Positions 1 through 12,200 of a stretch of DNA of 64,000 bases are shown piece after piece. Each line of letters starts with the position of its first letter. Position 1 is the first letter of the stretch. The DNA lies in contig OY720640.1 in assembly GCA_963169105.1 (NCBI GenBank), positions 115,554,085-115,618,084 of the forward strand. Reading direction: 5' to 3'. The notes below the pieces were generated by a model. It did not search any database. It was not told the DNA's origin and worked only from the letters and a program-made list of their open reading frames with translations. The position numbers were made by a program, and so were the translations under genes. The stretch is from Ceriagrion tenellum. Lineage: Eukaryota > Arthropoda > Insecta > Odonata > Coenagrionidae.

Positions 1-231
1 AATAACATATCACCCTTCCATTGTCACCAAAAATTTAAACCCTTGCCACATTACTTTCCGAGATATTTTCCAGATAGTACCAGCCCCTTTACATGGGAAA
101 TGGTGGGTGTATGAACCCCAGAGAGACCTTATATTAAAATCGAGGCATTTTCTACACTTAGATCTTGTCAACAAATCAAAAATGTGTAGTTTATATGTTG
201 AAGGATCTCAGATTTTCCCGGCCGATCTGAT

Positions 232-351
232 GGATAAAGGTTTCTCGGGTCTTCCACTGAGTGAACAAGCCACGGCCACGCGGCCAGGCCACCGGGTGAG
301 CCAGTGAGATGGACTTGCTCACCCGGGGGAAGACCCGAGAAACCTTTATCC
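232..351. repeat. Short inverted-repeat element (hairpin)
   Basis: Two perfectly complementary 24-bp arms (232-255 and 328-351; first arm begins GGATAAAGGTTTCTCGG) enclose a GC-rich 72-bp centre. The centre contains a second partial stem (GGGTGAGC around 294 against GCTCACCC around 317). Arm identity is perfect while the surroundings are AT-rich and unstructured, so this is probably a recently inserted MITE or foldback unit. No target duplication is obvious. Confidence 0.6.
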
Positions 352-501
352 AGTTTGTATGTTTTCTCAGCTATTTTTGAAAATTAATCATATTGTCACC
401 GCTTTAAATTCTTCGGGATCACAATAAATCTTCCGTTTTTATGGAGTTTCAAACGTATTGCGTGAAAAAAATGAGTCAAGTTAAAGACTTATTGACATAT
501 T

Positions 502-2052
502 TTCATTTGATTACTTACAATTTATGTCATGTAAAACTATATTATTACACCATTAATAATGCAATATTTAATTCGTGTGTCTCACAGTTGGTGAAATAAA
601 AATGTATATATCGATTATGGTCTCTATTATGATTAGGGAACTATCTCGCTCGCAGTGCCTTAAGCCATTGCACGTCCAATGCAAAAAAAAGCCGAGTCAT
701 CGTGAGATCTGCCGTGTAAAATAGAGTTGGTTAGTTCTCCGAACCGATGTCCGCCCGACACTCGACCGAAATAATCTCGACACAGATACGGTGTCTGATC
801 CACGGATTTTGACCCGCCCGAGTTGCCAACACGAGAAATGACGAAAAGGATCGAACTCCTCACTTGCTTCGGGGATTCTGATAAAGAGCGTGTCGCGCTA
901 TAAGATTTCCGCTCTAATATCGCACGCGCGTTATAGTACAGGGGAAATTCTCGCAGCGTCGAGTATGATGAAGATAGAACACAGCCAATTAGGGAAACAA
1001 GTATGTTTAACAGAATATCCATCCCATCAATTATAATAAAAAAACCTTTTAGCATTCTCCAAAACTCCATCATTTATAATAAAAATTTACTTTTAACATT
1101 CACGCCTTCATAAAGTGTACTTTTCCCTTTTTTTTTCTTTTTATCTATTTTGTGTAAATTTTTTATTCTTTGTTCTTGCCCGTTAGTTTAGGGTATACTT
1201 TTTTTTCTTTTTCTCGTGATGAACTATTGTAAATTCTAATTGTAAACACAAATCAATCTATTGTAAACTTGTATATATTGAACCTGTGCTACAAATACAC
1301 TTAAACTTAAAAGCTAAACAATAAAAATATACAGCGAAAGCTCCTGATCACACGTTTCCCGTGTCAATGCGGGCCAACATCAATCAAATAGTCCACAATC
1401 CGACGTTCAAGGCGAGGCGGACGAACACTTCAGTACACGATCTAATTGGTATCCCTCCGCACGTTATTATACCTGGAACTCCATTTAACTAAAAGAGCTT
1501 CTTCCAACACGCGTAAGATGGAAGTAAATGAGAGAAAATAGTAAGAGAAATCCTTAACCTCTCTTTCGACAGGAAAAATAAGGAGGTTTGAAAGGAAACA
1601 GATACAAGCAAAATATAGGAGATAATAACACAACAAGCGACAAAGTACTGCACAAAGTTGGAGGGCAAACAAAGCAAAGCGCTGGATTCAGAAAAAATAA
1701 ACGCCATAAAAGCAATTGGGGAAGGGAAATACAAGGGACCAACAGATTTTCCAAAAAAATGAAGGGCAGGGGAGCACAAATTAACAAAGAAACAAGAAAC
1801 CGGACAGAAAAAAGCCAAGCTGCGAATTCCGCAAATACCCAATTATTACTGAGGCACACTCATATTACGCGTAGATAAATGGTTACACAAATCGACTTAT
1901 TCAGGTAGTTTGATCGTAATGTTGGTACCTGCCGGTTAGTTGTTGAAACCATTTGTTTACTATCAAACCCAGACAAACGAATTAAATATTGCATTATTAA
2001 TGGTGCAATAATATAGTTTTACATGACATAAATTGTAAGTAATCAATTGAAT
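502..2052. mobile_element. Probable DNA element with ~65-bp terminal inverted repeats
   Basis: The stretch 511-575 (starting TTACTTACAATTTATGTCAT) reappears as its reverse complement at 1979-2043, with weaker similarity on both sides of each arm. The 1.4-kb interior holds two open frames (660-1073 minus, 137 codons; 1588-1878 plus, 96 codons) that match no family I recognise. A non-autonomous or decayed terminal-inverted-repeat transposon is the simplest reading. No transposase motif and no clear target duplication were seen. Confidence 0.55.
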
Positions 2053-2931
2053 CAATTATTCTGCTAACTACGTTCTCCCCTGCGCACGTGCACTCCACAT
2101 GTAGTTGGTTCCATTGACGGAAGTTATTGCATTCACTGATGGTTTTTGCCCTGTTCAAAGTTAATATTTTTGACCTTATGCCACAATATTTAGGATCTTA
2201 CTCAGTACAATCGTTGTATTTATTTTGTTTTGCTTGTGTAATGTATGATCTTCTTGTTTTCATTGGTTGTTTGTCAAACGAACTTGAGTTCAAGGTAATA
2301 AAACTGTAATCGGAAGTAATTTCATTTTTTAAACTCACTCTCGGGGTCAGAACAAACGAAAAAAAGCTCACTACTCAAAGGGTTAAAAGGTTGAATCAAA
2401 GAACTCGTCGAATTTTTCCCGTATTTTTGTCAAGTAGGTACGGAGAAAATTCCACTGAATCACTAAGCGTAAACTGGATCCAACCTATAGTTTACCGGCA
2501 AAGTGAGTTGGACAGCTTGCAATGAGTCCTCGAAACGCACAAAACCACTCTCAGATATTGTAGTTGAAATTGCATTGACCATCCTCAATCATCTTTGGAG
2601 CCTTATCTTTACTATTCCGTAGATAAGGGACGCTATCAGCGGAAAAGTCAGGAGGAGTACTGATGAAGTTTTCGTATTCATCTAATATTGGAATGGCCTC
2701 TGGATGGTGTTTCGACAGTCAATTTCATTCAATTTTACAATTGATTTATTTTACAATTACATATCCCTTCATGTTCCTTTTTTCAAACCTCGAAAAAAAA
2801 TTGAAATAGACTCTCTTATAAAAACAATTTCCGTGTTTGGTTCGAACGTATCAATTATTTTCCATAAAAGTCTGGTTCTCGAAACAAAAGGAGCGTACTG
2901 CCGTATTTGAAGAGCAGGTAGAATACTCAAT
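2053..2931. other. Unannotated AT-rich stretch
   Basis: No spliced-gene signature, recognisable transposon protein or strong repeat is visible here. The short open frames have no family resemblance. Confidence 0.4.
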
Positions 2932-4333
2932 TGAATCAACCCTGCTTACTTTGTATAACACCGGTAACGTTCTGAATGGGAGACAACCATTTAGATAAGC
3001 GTCGCAATCCAATATTGTTAATTTAGAATGCGATATCAGCATCTGAATCAGACTGCTTATCTCTTCAACGTGAAAAGGTAATGCAGGCTTTGAACCGTGA
3101 GATAAATTATATAACTCCATGATAGCGGTGCATTCAGCCCTGATTTGATAGGGCGATGCAGTTTGAGGACCCAAGAAGCGAGTATCCCAGATAGAACCTG
3201 GAAATTGCAGCAGACTTAAACATTTTTCCGCTTACTCAAAAGTATCAGCATTCAGCCTCTTAATGTATTACGTGGTCATACTTTCACTCACTTTTGGCCA
3301 AAAGTGGACGGATCTGGATTTTGAACCAAACTCCTCAACTGGTGCGATTGAAATGCGAAGCCCATGACATCGCTGGAGGGAAGAAGACCTTGTTTACTGA
3401 ATAGAACAGCCAACTATGGACTGGTTTTCCAGCGATGAAACGAAGCGGAAACAAGTGAGCTCTGAATGATCTCATCCCTGATGTCAAGCTATGTTTCAGC
3501 AAATTTTCATTTCGTTTTGAAACCTGTTTTCCACCTATTTTCTACCTGTTTCCTTCCTAAAAGCCTACCTCTTTTCCAAACATTCTCCTACCTGTTTTCC
3601 AAGCATTCGCCTAAATGTATTCTAAACACTCGCCTAACCTGTTTTTGTCGCGTATCATGTTTGCGGAAAATTTACCTATCGCACGAATTTCCTTCGTGTA
3701 CACCAAAGCCAAGAAAAAAATCCTTGAAAATGACTTGGCATGGGCAAAATTCAAGTTGAAAATAACACATTCTGTGGACTAAGCACTTGGTAAATTTTCG
3801 CATGTTATTCATTCGTTTTGAAACACTATCATATGACTCTGTAGACACATGGAAAAAACAGCGTTTTTTAATACACCGAAGTGTGTTCGTAAAAGTTTTT
3901 TCTTGCAAGCAATGAGGTAAATTTTTGATAAGTTTACAGGGGGGAAACTTTGTTGCTTTCTGAATATTTGATGCAGATGTTCACGTTTGCTTATGCGATA
4001 AAAAGTTTTCAGCAAATAACTGTAAGTAAGTGGAAAAATGTTTTGGTCTGCAGCAATTTTCACGTTCTATCTGAGATGCTTGCTTCTTGCTTCCTCTTAC
4101 TGCATCGCCCTATCTAATCAGGGCTCAATGCATTGCTGGCATGGAGTTATATAATTAATCTCACGGTTCAAAGCCTGCATTACCATTTCACGTTGAAGAG
4201 ATAGGCAGTCTGATTCAGACGCCGATATCGCATTCTCAATTAACAAAATTGGCCTGCGAAGCATACCTAAATGGTTGTCTCCCATCCAGAACTTAACCGG
4301 TGTAATACATAGTAAGCAGGGTTGATTCACCAA
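2932..4333. repeat. Large inverted repeat, ~310-bp arms
   Basis: About 310 bp at 2932-3245 reappear in reverse complement at about 4020-4333, at roughly 75-85% identity by eye. Shared landmarks include CAGATAGAACNTG, ACATTTTTCC and CCATTTAG. The 770-bp spacer has no recognised coding content. This may be two diverged copies of one repeat in opposite orientation or the ends of a degraded foldback element. Confidence 0.6.
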
Positions 4334-5438
4334 AATCTAGCAGTAAGTACGTTATGACAAACATTCGCGATGACCTCCTGATCTTCTGCAGTGCAGCAAC
4401 TGTACGCCGATTGAAAGTTCGCTACCTGGGACGTTTTTCTAAAAGACTCCTTTTTGCAACCAAAACTTTCGGAAAATTCTTCGCGTTGTAATTCTCGTCT
4501 TGTTGTGCAAAACTTAGATAGAAATGAAAACCACAATGAACTGCTTAATTAAACGAATCTTGTCCACGCAAGCAGAATATAAATATGAAAAATAATGCGT
4601 AAAACAGCCAGCACGATAATTGAATGAATTATAATGTTTTTTTTCCGTATCGATTAGGGAACTTATCAGCAAAAGAAAAACTCTTGGGACGATTGATCCA
4701 ATGAATTAATGTTAGATAGAATCATGGGATAGATATGCGCCACTGAAACGCATCTTCTAAGAATTCTATGGACGTTAATGTTATTACATGTGATCCATCG
4801 GAAAATGCAAGCTATAATAAAAGGGCTCCCTTCCAGTAATGAAACGTCGGACCACTTTCAAAGAATTCTTTAATTCACTCTGCAGCGATCTCTCAATTTT
4901 CTTTTCAATTCAAAGCAACTTTCTAACGCGAGTCGACAGCACATCCCATTGAAGCAGATGAAGAGGGCATTACGTCATCAAACTCTATCCTGTCAACAGA
5001 AATAACAACCATATTGATTATTCTTGCTGTTTACTTTCTTCCCTTTCGATATCACGATGGAATGGACGCATTATTAGTGGTGGTATAGCAAAATTTTCCG
5101 TCATCAATTTGAAAATATAGGTAAGTAAACGTGCATTGGTTACTTAGTGATATGGATTTTAATCGATTTTACCATAGTTTTCACCAATAATGTGGATTAT
5201 TATTAATTTAAATAAATAAATAAATAATATATGTAAGGGTAATGCATAATAAAGAAATAAATGCATACTGATTGCAAGCAAGTTATCGATTGAAAACATT
5301 GTAAAATTTCGAAATTAGAGCGTCAGACCATAACCGCGGACCGGATAAACCGGGTTAACAAAGATGGCGGATAGGACATCCCCACGTTACAGCTTCTAGA
5401 ATTGGTCACAATAGCAAGCGCCCTCTCCATTTACTTCA
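4334..5438. other. Unannotated AT-rich stretch with short AATA microsatellite
   Basis: Nothing recognisable is encoded. A short AAATA/AATA simple repeat lies near 5208-5230. Confidence 0.4.
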
Positions 5439-6164
5439 ATGGCAAACCCCATCTCACTCCATCAATCCCCTCTCCTCTCTTCAGTAAACAAACCCCTAAC
5501 AACCAACCAGCCGAAAAAAAAACATTACTACAATTACGAAAATGACAGCCTTTCTAGATCAATAGCTATACAAATAATTACGAGATTACCGCAGAATCAT
5601 GCGTTAAAAGAAATATTTGTGTTTAACTTCATTAGCTGTCGGCCCTTACGTGATTATACTATTTCATCCTTCAGCTCGGCATTCTCCAACCTCTTTTCAA
5701 AACGTCCATCTTCATTACCATATTTGCCACATCTCATATTTTCATATCATTACCGCATTTCATATTTCCATTGCCTCCTCGTCCATCAAGCACCTTTTCT
5801 TTCATTTAATCGCTCCAGCTGCAGCATCCATCGCAATCTCACCCTCGCATTTCATTACCTGTTCCAACCACCTACTCAGCCTCCTCCTGATCGCCTCCAC
5901 GAGTTTTATTCTATAATTTTTTCTCAGCTTCATCTTCATTCACCCTTAAAAAACACTTCCACGCTCCTCTTCCCTTCTCAAGTTTTTCCTCATCGTTCTT
6001 TCTCCATCCATCTTCACATGCACGTCTCAAACGCCAGCAGCCTCCTTCTCCGAGTCCACGTCTTTGATCCAAATAACCTTCAAACCTCATATAAAACCCT
6101 TCGAAAAACCTTTTCCATACCATCTTACTCAAGGTATCCGTCGTTCATCCTCTCCTTAAAGTGA
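5439..6164. other. Pyrimidine-rich tract with a long uninterrupted frame, coding status unclear
   Basis: A 241-codon frame runs through a strongly C/T-biased stretch, and its translation is dominated by Ser, Pro, Leu, His and Phe. That composition is expected from base bias alone, and no domain is recognisable in either direction. I read it as compositional rather than a gene. A decayed repeat read on the purine-rich minus strand is also possible. Confidence 0.3.
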
Positions 6165-6499
6165 ACGCCTCCTTTGCTAAAGAAATATAGAGCAGACGCT
6201 AATGTCTTTAGTCAAGTTCGTCAAAAATTAGAGCGGTGTTGGCAGTTGGATATGCAGGCAATCGGTAAGCTCCTCCATTTGCCGTTTGATGAAGGGCATG
6301 ATCGAAGAGGCCATGATGATACAATCGCGAAAAAAATTGTTTATGTTTCATTAATTTCTAAGCTAAATCAATACATTTCAACTGTTCTATCATCTTGAGC
6401 GGACTCTTTATGCCCCTTACCCTGAACGTATATTACTTTTCCTCCTTTAGTATCAAGCCACCTGTTCTATCCACTAAAGACTTCGCCAAGTTAATTATA

Positions 6500-6857
6500 C
6501 AGTGAAACACCTCTTCACGACCACTCCTATGAAGCCCCTATCAACGACAGTTTTTCGCCGGAACCATCGGTGATCGCTTAATTCAGGTTTCACAGCATGA
6601 GTACCTACGTCAAATTAATATACATTGAAATTTCCCAGGAGCTTCTGAATTACGAGGAAGAAAACGCCGTCTGTATAAGTTTTAAAAAAAACCGTCGCTT
6701 CAAGAGTTTTTCCAATTATTTTCAAATCGGCCGCTCGTTCATTTGCATAATAGGTATATATGTATTCCTAGAAACTGAACCCTTGTCTAACGACCACCCC
6801 TCTTAACGACCATTTTTCAGTGGACTCGTCGGTGGTCGCTTAATACAGGTTTCACTG
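6500..6857. mobile_element. Tc1/mariner-pogo-like MITE
   Basis: The left end reads TA-CAGTGAAACACCTC and the right end is the reverse complement of CAGTGAAACCTGTATTAAGC. The TA dinucleotide at 6498-6499 would be the target site; the right copy is mutated to TT. A second, internal copy of the right-end sequence (GATCGCTTAATTCAGGTTTCAC, near 6570-6591) suggests duplicated subterminal repeats. The element is 358 bp with no coding capacity. Confidence 0.55.
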
Positions 6858-7585
6858 TTCATACTTTAATTGAAATACTGTATTTTCCATTGGTTTTCAG
6901 AGAAAACTCGATCCCTATTTAAGTGTCTTGTGGAGGGCTCTTCAAGTGCAGTACTCTGTCTGTCGGATGAGACGTTAAACCGTGTTCCACTTGGCGCCTT
7001 TCGTTAAGAGTAGGCTAATGCCGACGCCGGGTTTCTATCCACCTTTCATGCCTTATCTGTCCCCTATGGCACAAATGACCTTAGCTGTCGGTCGCCTCTC
7101 CAAATATCCAATCCAATCCCTTGTATTTTCCTCATGTCGATCATTATCGCCCTTAAAGTCAATCGCGACCTAGTCGAGAATCTGAAAAAAGACCCAGGAT
7201 TTTAGATGAACGTACACTTCATTTCAAACCAGTTTGCCTATTACGACAACGTTGTCAATCTGTTGGCCCTCTTCTTTCATCTCCCTGCGACGCGACAGGC
7301 AATTAACTGTCTCGAAATTAGAAGACGCTTTTCGCCTAACTAATGAATTAATGAAGCAATCACTACTATGGATGACGACTCTAACGTCTCTTACCTCTCT
7401 CACTCACCTTAAGCCAGGGGTTTCAGCTTACGTGGTTAAAAGAATTTCGTTTGGAAAACCGAATTCAACCTTCTTCCCGTCGAAGACACTCGCGTCAATG
7501 ATCAGACCGATTTTTGAACTCGAAACTTTTAGTTTAAATGAAAGTTACAACAATCACAAGCAAGCAGTTATCTGTTGTAAAGATA
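6858..7585. other. Unannotated stretch
   Basis: The 7234-7650 open frame has no recognisable family and runs into the neighbouring MITE, so I do not call it a gene. No other structure was seen. Confidence 0.3.
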
Positions 7586-7848
7586 CACTACGTTTACCAA
7601 TCGAACTCAGAAATATATGGACTCGGACCGATCTAAACATTCTAAGCTAGCCTACTCGGATCGCGTGGTTTATCAAAGCGAAGTCGATTGAAATATTGAT
7701 TTGAATCAGTTCATATCGATTTGAAATCTCAGACTGGAAGAGAAAGCCGTGTTAGCCCGCTTCTCATTTCGATCCCACTAGCCCGTTGCGTTTACCATAC
7801 CGAGCTGAACCGGCTAAATCGATCTGATTTCGATTGGTAAACGTAGTG
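7586..7848. mobile_element. MITE with ~24-bp terminal inverted repeats
   Basis: Both ends begin CACTACGTTTACCAATCGAA when read inward, and the match extends to about 24 of 25 positions. The 263-bp unit has no coding potential. No perfect target duplication was found. Superfamily cannot be assigned by eye. Confidence 0.5.
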
Positions 7849-8064
7849 ATAGTTGTAAGTACGAAAATAGCGATCAATACACATTATTGGCATTATTAAA
7901 AAGGTCTCTCGGTTGAAACATTGAGTCTCTTACAAAAGAAACGACCTAATTCTTGGCTCAAAACATTTTTGTGAATTCACGCCTTTGAAAATCATCTTGA
8001 CCATAGTTCATGTATCCGAAGTCCAGCCTTCCCCTATCTACTGCTAGCGCCGTCACGTCTGCAT

Positions 8065-8123
8065 CACGGAGTAGGATATAATCTCACTCCTCCTCACGGA
8101 GTAGGAGTATATCCTACTCCGTG
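8065..8123. repeat. Small hairpin built from repeats of CACGGAGTAGGA
   Basis: CACGGAGTAGGA occurs at 8065 and 8095 and its reverse complement at 8112-8123. The second and third form a 12-bp perfect stem with a short loop. Confidence 0.5.
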
Positions 8124-8339
8124 GTCTGCATTTTTCCTTTCCGTTTGGTCCGTGTATTTATCCCCTTTCGACTTTTCTCTTTGTTTCCTTCTGTTAGCAT
8201 TGTGCCTCAGAGAGTACCTAATCCAATTGACCCCATTAAAAAAAAATATTACACCGGGTATTTTTAGTTGAAGCAATGACAGAATACGTTAGTGCAGGAT
8301 CTTTTTAAGTGGCTCCGCTAGTGCTGACCAGATGTGTAC

Positions 8340-9040
8340 TTTAGGCAGCCCTTCGCGGTGCATCAGCTGCAATCCCGGAAATGGCATGCTTTTGCCATGA
8401 GCAAAACAGCTAATAATAACACCCGCGTAAGAAAATTCATTGCTCTCGTGCTGTTAAAAGCCCGTTCCATGCGTATCGTTATGTCATTCACCTCGTCTCT
8501 GATGCAAGCAGAAGTGCCCTTGGCCTTGGCCGCCTTGGGAGATCTGCCGATGATAAAGTAGCAGACGACAGTGCGCGACCAATCCTCGCGCAGCAATGAC
8601 CAACATGTTGACTGCGCTGTAAGCGCTTACAGCAGTTGACCGGCGGGACTGGAACGGCTCGCACGGGTGGTAGGAGATAACGATGGGAATGGAATGGGGA
8701 AGCCGGCGATTGTGAATCTTGAACTGCTGGCCCACAAAATTGTGAGAAGGCGTTCCCGTTATACCGTACCTTTCGCAGCTGTTTCCATTCCCTCATTTTC
8801 TCTCGGTGAGAGATCGTGATAGGTCTGGCCTCAAGTGGTGAAGACGTTCGTCGCTCGTTCTGCAGTTTTAAGATTCTGTTAGTATCAAATCGTGGTCGCC
8901 AGCGTTTGGGAAGTTTCGCTCGTGTACTTGGTGTTAGTTCAATCCAGTGCAATTGGTCAGTGCGGGACAAACTCTCTTGAAAGCAGGAATTGTAGTAATT
9001 TCCAGTTAAACTACCAAATTGGTCACCCCTTTCTAATAAA
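8340..9040 (+). promoter_or_regulatory. Putative promoter and 5' UTR of the epoxide hydrolase gene
   Basis: This 700-bp interval upstream of the start codon is clearly richer in G, C and CpG than its AT-rich surroundings. It contains a CCAAT element near 8579 and an initiator-like TCAGT at 8957. A 160-codon minus-strand frame across it reads as a by-product of GC content. The transcription start cannot be fixed without cDNA data. Confidence 0.35.
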
Positions 9041-9232
9041 ATGAAGGCGATTTTATTGAGGGCCTTCGTCTATTCTATGGCGTTCTTCTACGGGTCGTTG
9101 GTGTCATTGTATATGTTCTTCTCTTGGCTACGACACCCTACGAGAAACATATTTAAGGTGAAGGAAAGGACGACACCCCCGGAGTGTTTGAATGATCCCA
9201 GTCTTGGAGAACATCACTACGTCCAACTCAAG
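9041..9232 (+). CDS. Epoxide hydrolase exon 1
   Basis: Carries the start codon, the N-terminal membrane anchor and the linker (residues 1-64). It ends in phase 0 at AAG|GTTTGT and is followed by a 72-bp intron. No earlier in-frame Met continues the hydrophobic N terminus. Confidence 0.88.
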
Positions 9233-12200
9233 GTTTGTTGGTGTGTCTTATTTCCTTGATTGTATTTTGCTGTTATAAAAATCACGTCTTTACCTTTTAT
9301 CTAGAACGTGAAAATCCATTATGTTGAAAAAGGTGACAAAAAGAAGCCTCTCATGTTGTTGGTTCACGGCTTTCCAGAATTTTGGTACTCGTGGCGTCAT
9401 CAAATAAAAGAATTTTCGAAAGACTACTGGTGAGTTTAGTGGAGCTTTTCACATGTTGTCGTACACGCGAACGAGGAAGACATTATGGCTTTTTCAAGAA
9501 TGATCATGTACTTAGTCAGCTAACGACTTGATTTTTAATAGTTGCCCATACTTGACATGTATTTCAGGACAGTTGCAATTGACATGAGAGGCTATGGAGA
9601 TTCGGAGAAACCAAAGAAAGTAGCCGACTACACCAAACCTAATCTAGTTGACGACCTGAAGCAGCTTGTAATTGCACTCGGTAAGAGAACACTGAAGCAC
9701 CTGCCGTGAATTATCATAGTATATCTGCATATCTCCATCTTGTTGTTCAGATTACAATGATTTGTGAATTTCTGATCAGTAGCACTTGGGCTGAGAGTTG
9801 CATAGAACAGGGGTATGAAGGATGGATAGCTGGCGTTCTATTTTTTGCTGCTGGCATTTCTTTCAATGCTAATTGCTAAAAAATTGTGTGCTGCACACTT
9901 CTTTTTATCCTACATCTTTCATCACTTATGGAAAAGTGAACTTGTAAGCTTGTGAAAGAAGTTGTGTAAAAGTGTGTGTGTTGTCTTGTACCTTTTCCTT
10001 AGTAGTATACGTTGCCTGCCAGTAATTTGCTGTGGCAACAGCACAACATTTGTAGTGTATCTTTGTTTTGGAAGTACATTAATTTATGAAGTTATACGTA
10101 TGAGAAGGTGAGAGTTGACAGGGGAACCCAAGTGGAAGGTAGAAAAATTGCCTAATGTTATGAAGTATTTCTGTAATATTTAGAAGTGTGGTTGCTGCTG
10201 AAGGAATGCTAGCATTATTTGAAAGCTTTGACAGTGTGGACTCAAAGGAGGACGAAGTGAGTGAGCTATTTGGACAGGGAAGCAAATGAACTTCTGAATA
10301 TGATAGGGGGAGGGATGGAGGCTGGTGTGAGAGATTATGAGGCTGCTGCTAATGTGGGTGCGTAATGAGTTGTGCTGTAAGGAACTGCTGAAAGATGTCA
10401 AAGTGAACGGTGTCGGGGAGACAGATGGAAAAGAACGATACACAAATTGTGGTTTTAAAGTGGATAAAAAAAGGAATTGTCGTGAGTTAGATTATTCTAC
10501 CTAAATCAAATGTAATTGGGTCGTGAAAAATTTCTCGAAGCATTTTAATGTTGATCGTTAAACCCTCACGGATGGTCACTCTGAAACATCAGTCATTGCA
10601 TGTGGTCACCATTCTCTCATGAAATTATTCTAAATTTCTGAAGTATTTGTACTTAAGAGAGGAATCCAAAATTTCAATAAAAGCAAAGAAAGTAGACTCC
10701 TTAATGTGATAGACACTGTTGATGTCGATGGTCACCTAGAAGACTGAAATCCATGCATGATGAGCCCCAGGGATATTCAGGTGCCAGGTGCAATACAACT
10801 ACCTTTCGGCATAGTCCCATTATGGTTTATATGAGAATTAGGGCAGCAAATCAGTTGTTAAATGAACTCCTACCTCTGGCTCTAAGGTATGAAGAGACAT
10901 TTGTGCAGTACTTATTTAGCTGAACATTATCAATCACGTCATGGATGTTGAAATCTTGGGAGAGATTTGAACCTTTGACATAGCAGACGAGGACTTCACA
11001 TAACCATCATAGGGGCTGGCAATTTGTAGTAAAGCTATAGAATCTCTAACACATTTCTTTCAATAGCTGTATGTGTATGATGTGGGTGCTGAAGGTGTTG
11101 GAGACATGGCATAATGCTTGCCTTTCTTACTCCAGGGAAGGACAAGTGCATTCTAGTGGCCCACGACTGGGGAGGCGTCATTGCATGGACCATGCTGATG
11201 AAATACCCTGAAATGGTTGAGAAGTACATCATCATGAACGGACCCATGGCCCTCGCATACAGGGATGCAGTGATGAACAACAAAAAGCAGATATTCTTGT
11301 CATGGTGAGTAGCCACTAGATGTTATTTTTAACCCTTCAGTCATAGATAACAAGTTTCCACACTTGTTCTGGAAATTACTTCAAGGGAACTGAGTGAAAC
11401 ACAGATGGTAGGGTTAGGTTGGGAGTCATTAGAGCAGAGGTTCCCTAAGGGTGCACCTCGGTACACTAGTGGGCTGCAAAATTGTTGGGCTGTACTGGGA
11501 AAAAAGTATTGGGAAACTAAAAATGCATTAAAACAGGCATATGCATTGAATGCAGTGCCATTTATTAAGCTTACAGAATTGAAAATACATTCAATACAAA
11601 ATCGAAAATTAAGACTGCTCAGTCAATTATGTGACACTATTGTTGCCGTTTATTGTGGTTACAACCACATTTGGAATGTGACACTGTTCCACTCAGCAAA
11701 ATAGTATGAACCTTAAAACATAAAAGTTAGAGAATCCATGATCGAGGGACTGTAGAGGTTTCTTACTACACTAAGATTACCATAAAACTTCAAAGCACAT
11801 GTTTCAGGGTAGTATAAGATAATTTTTAGCCACATTTTATATCTCTAGAACTGTTGGAAGAAGCAAATTAACCCATTAGTGACCAAGAATTTTATTTTCT
11901 CAAAATTCCGATATTTTTTGTTCATGGGTAACGGAATCGACTCAGCTGTCAGAGAAAAATATTGACTAAATTCATGCATGAATTTGTTAATAATAAAAAG
12001 GTGACTTAAATTTGTCAATGATAAAAAATAACGACCCGCTGGTCGCAAACCCCATCAACGGAGAAAAAATTATAACCGGTAGATAGTAGCCGAAATTATC
12101 AAAATAAGAATAATTATGGGGTACGCATTTATTTACAAACTTTAGATAATTGTTTATTAATGAAATAAAGTTAAATTATCACTTACAATATAAAAAATAA

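Noticed and set aside
660..1073. 137-codon minus-strand frame as a transposase
   Set aside because: No catalytic triad, zinc finger or other transposase motif could be seen.
5439..6164. 241-codon frame as a gene
   Set aside because: Ser/Pro/Leu/His-biased translation of a pyrimidine-rich tract, with no domain or splice context.
8488..8970. 160-codon minus-strand frame
   Set aside because: It overlaps the GC-rich putative promoter and 5' UTR of the epoxide hydrolase, has no domain, and its length is explained by base composition.
11405..11704. 99-codon frame in epoxide hydrolase intron as an additional exon
   Set aside because: Neighbouring exons join in phase without it and the translation has no similarity to the hydrolase cap domain.
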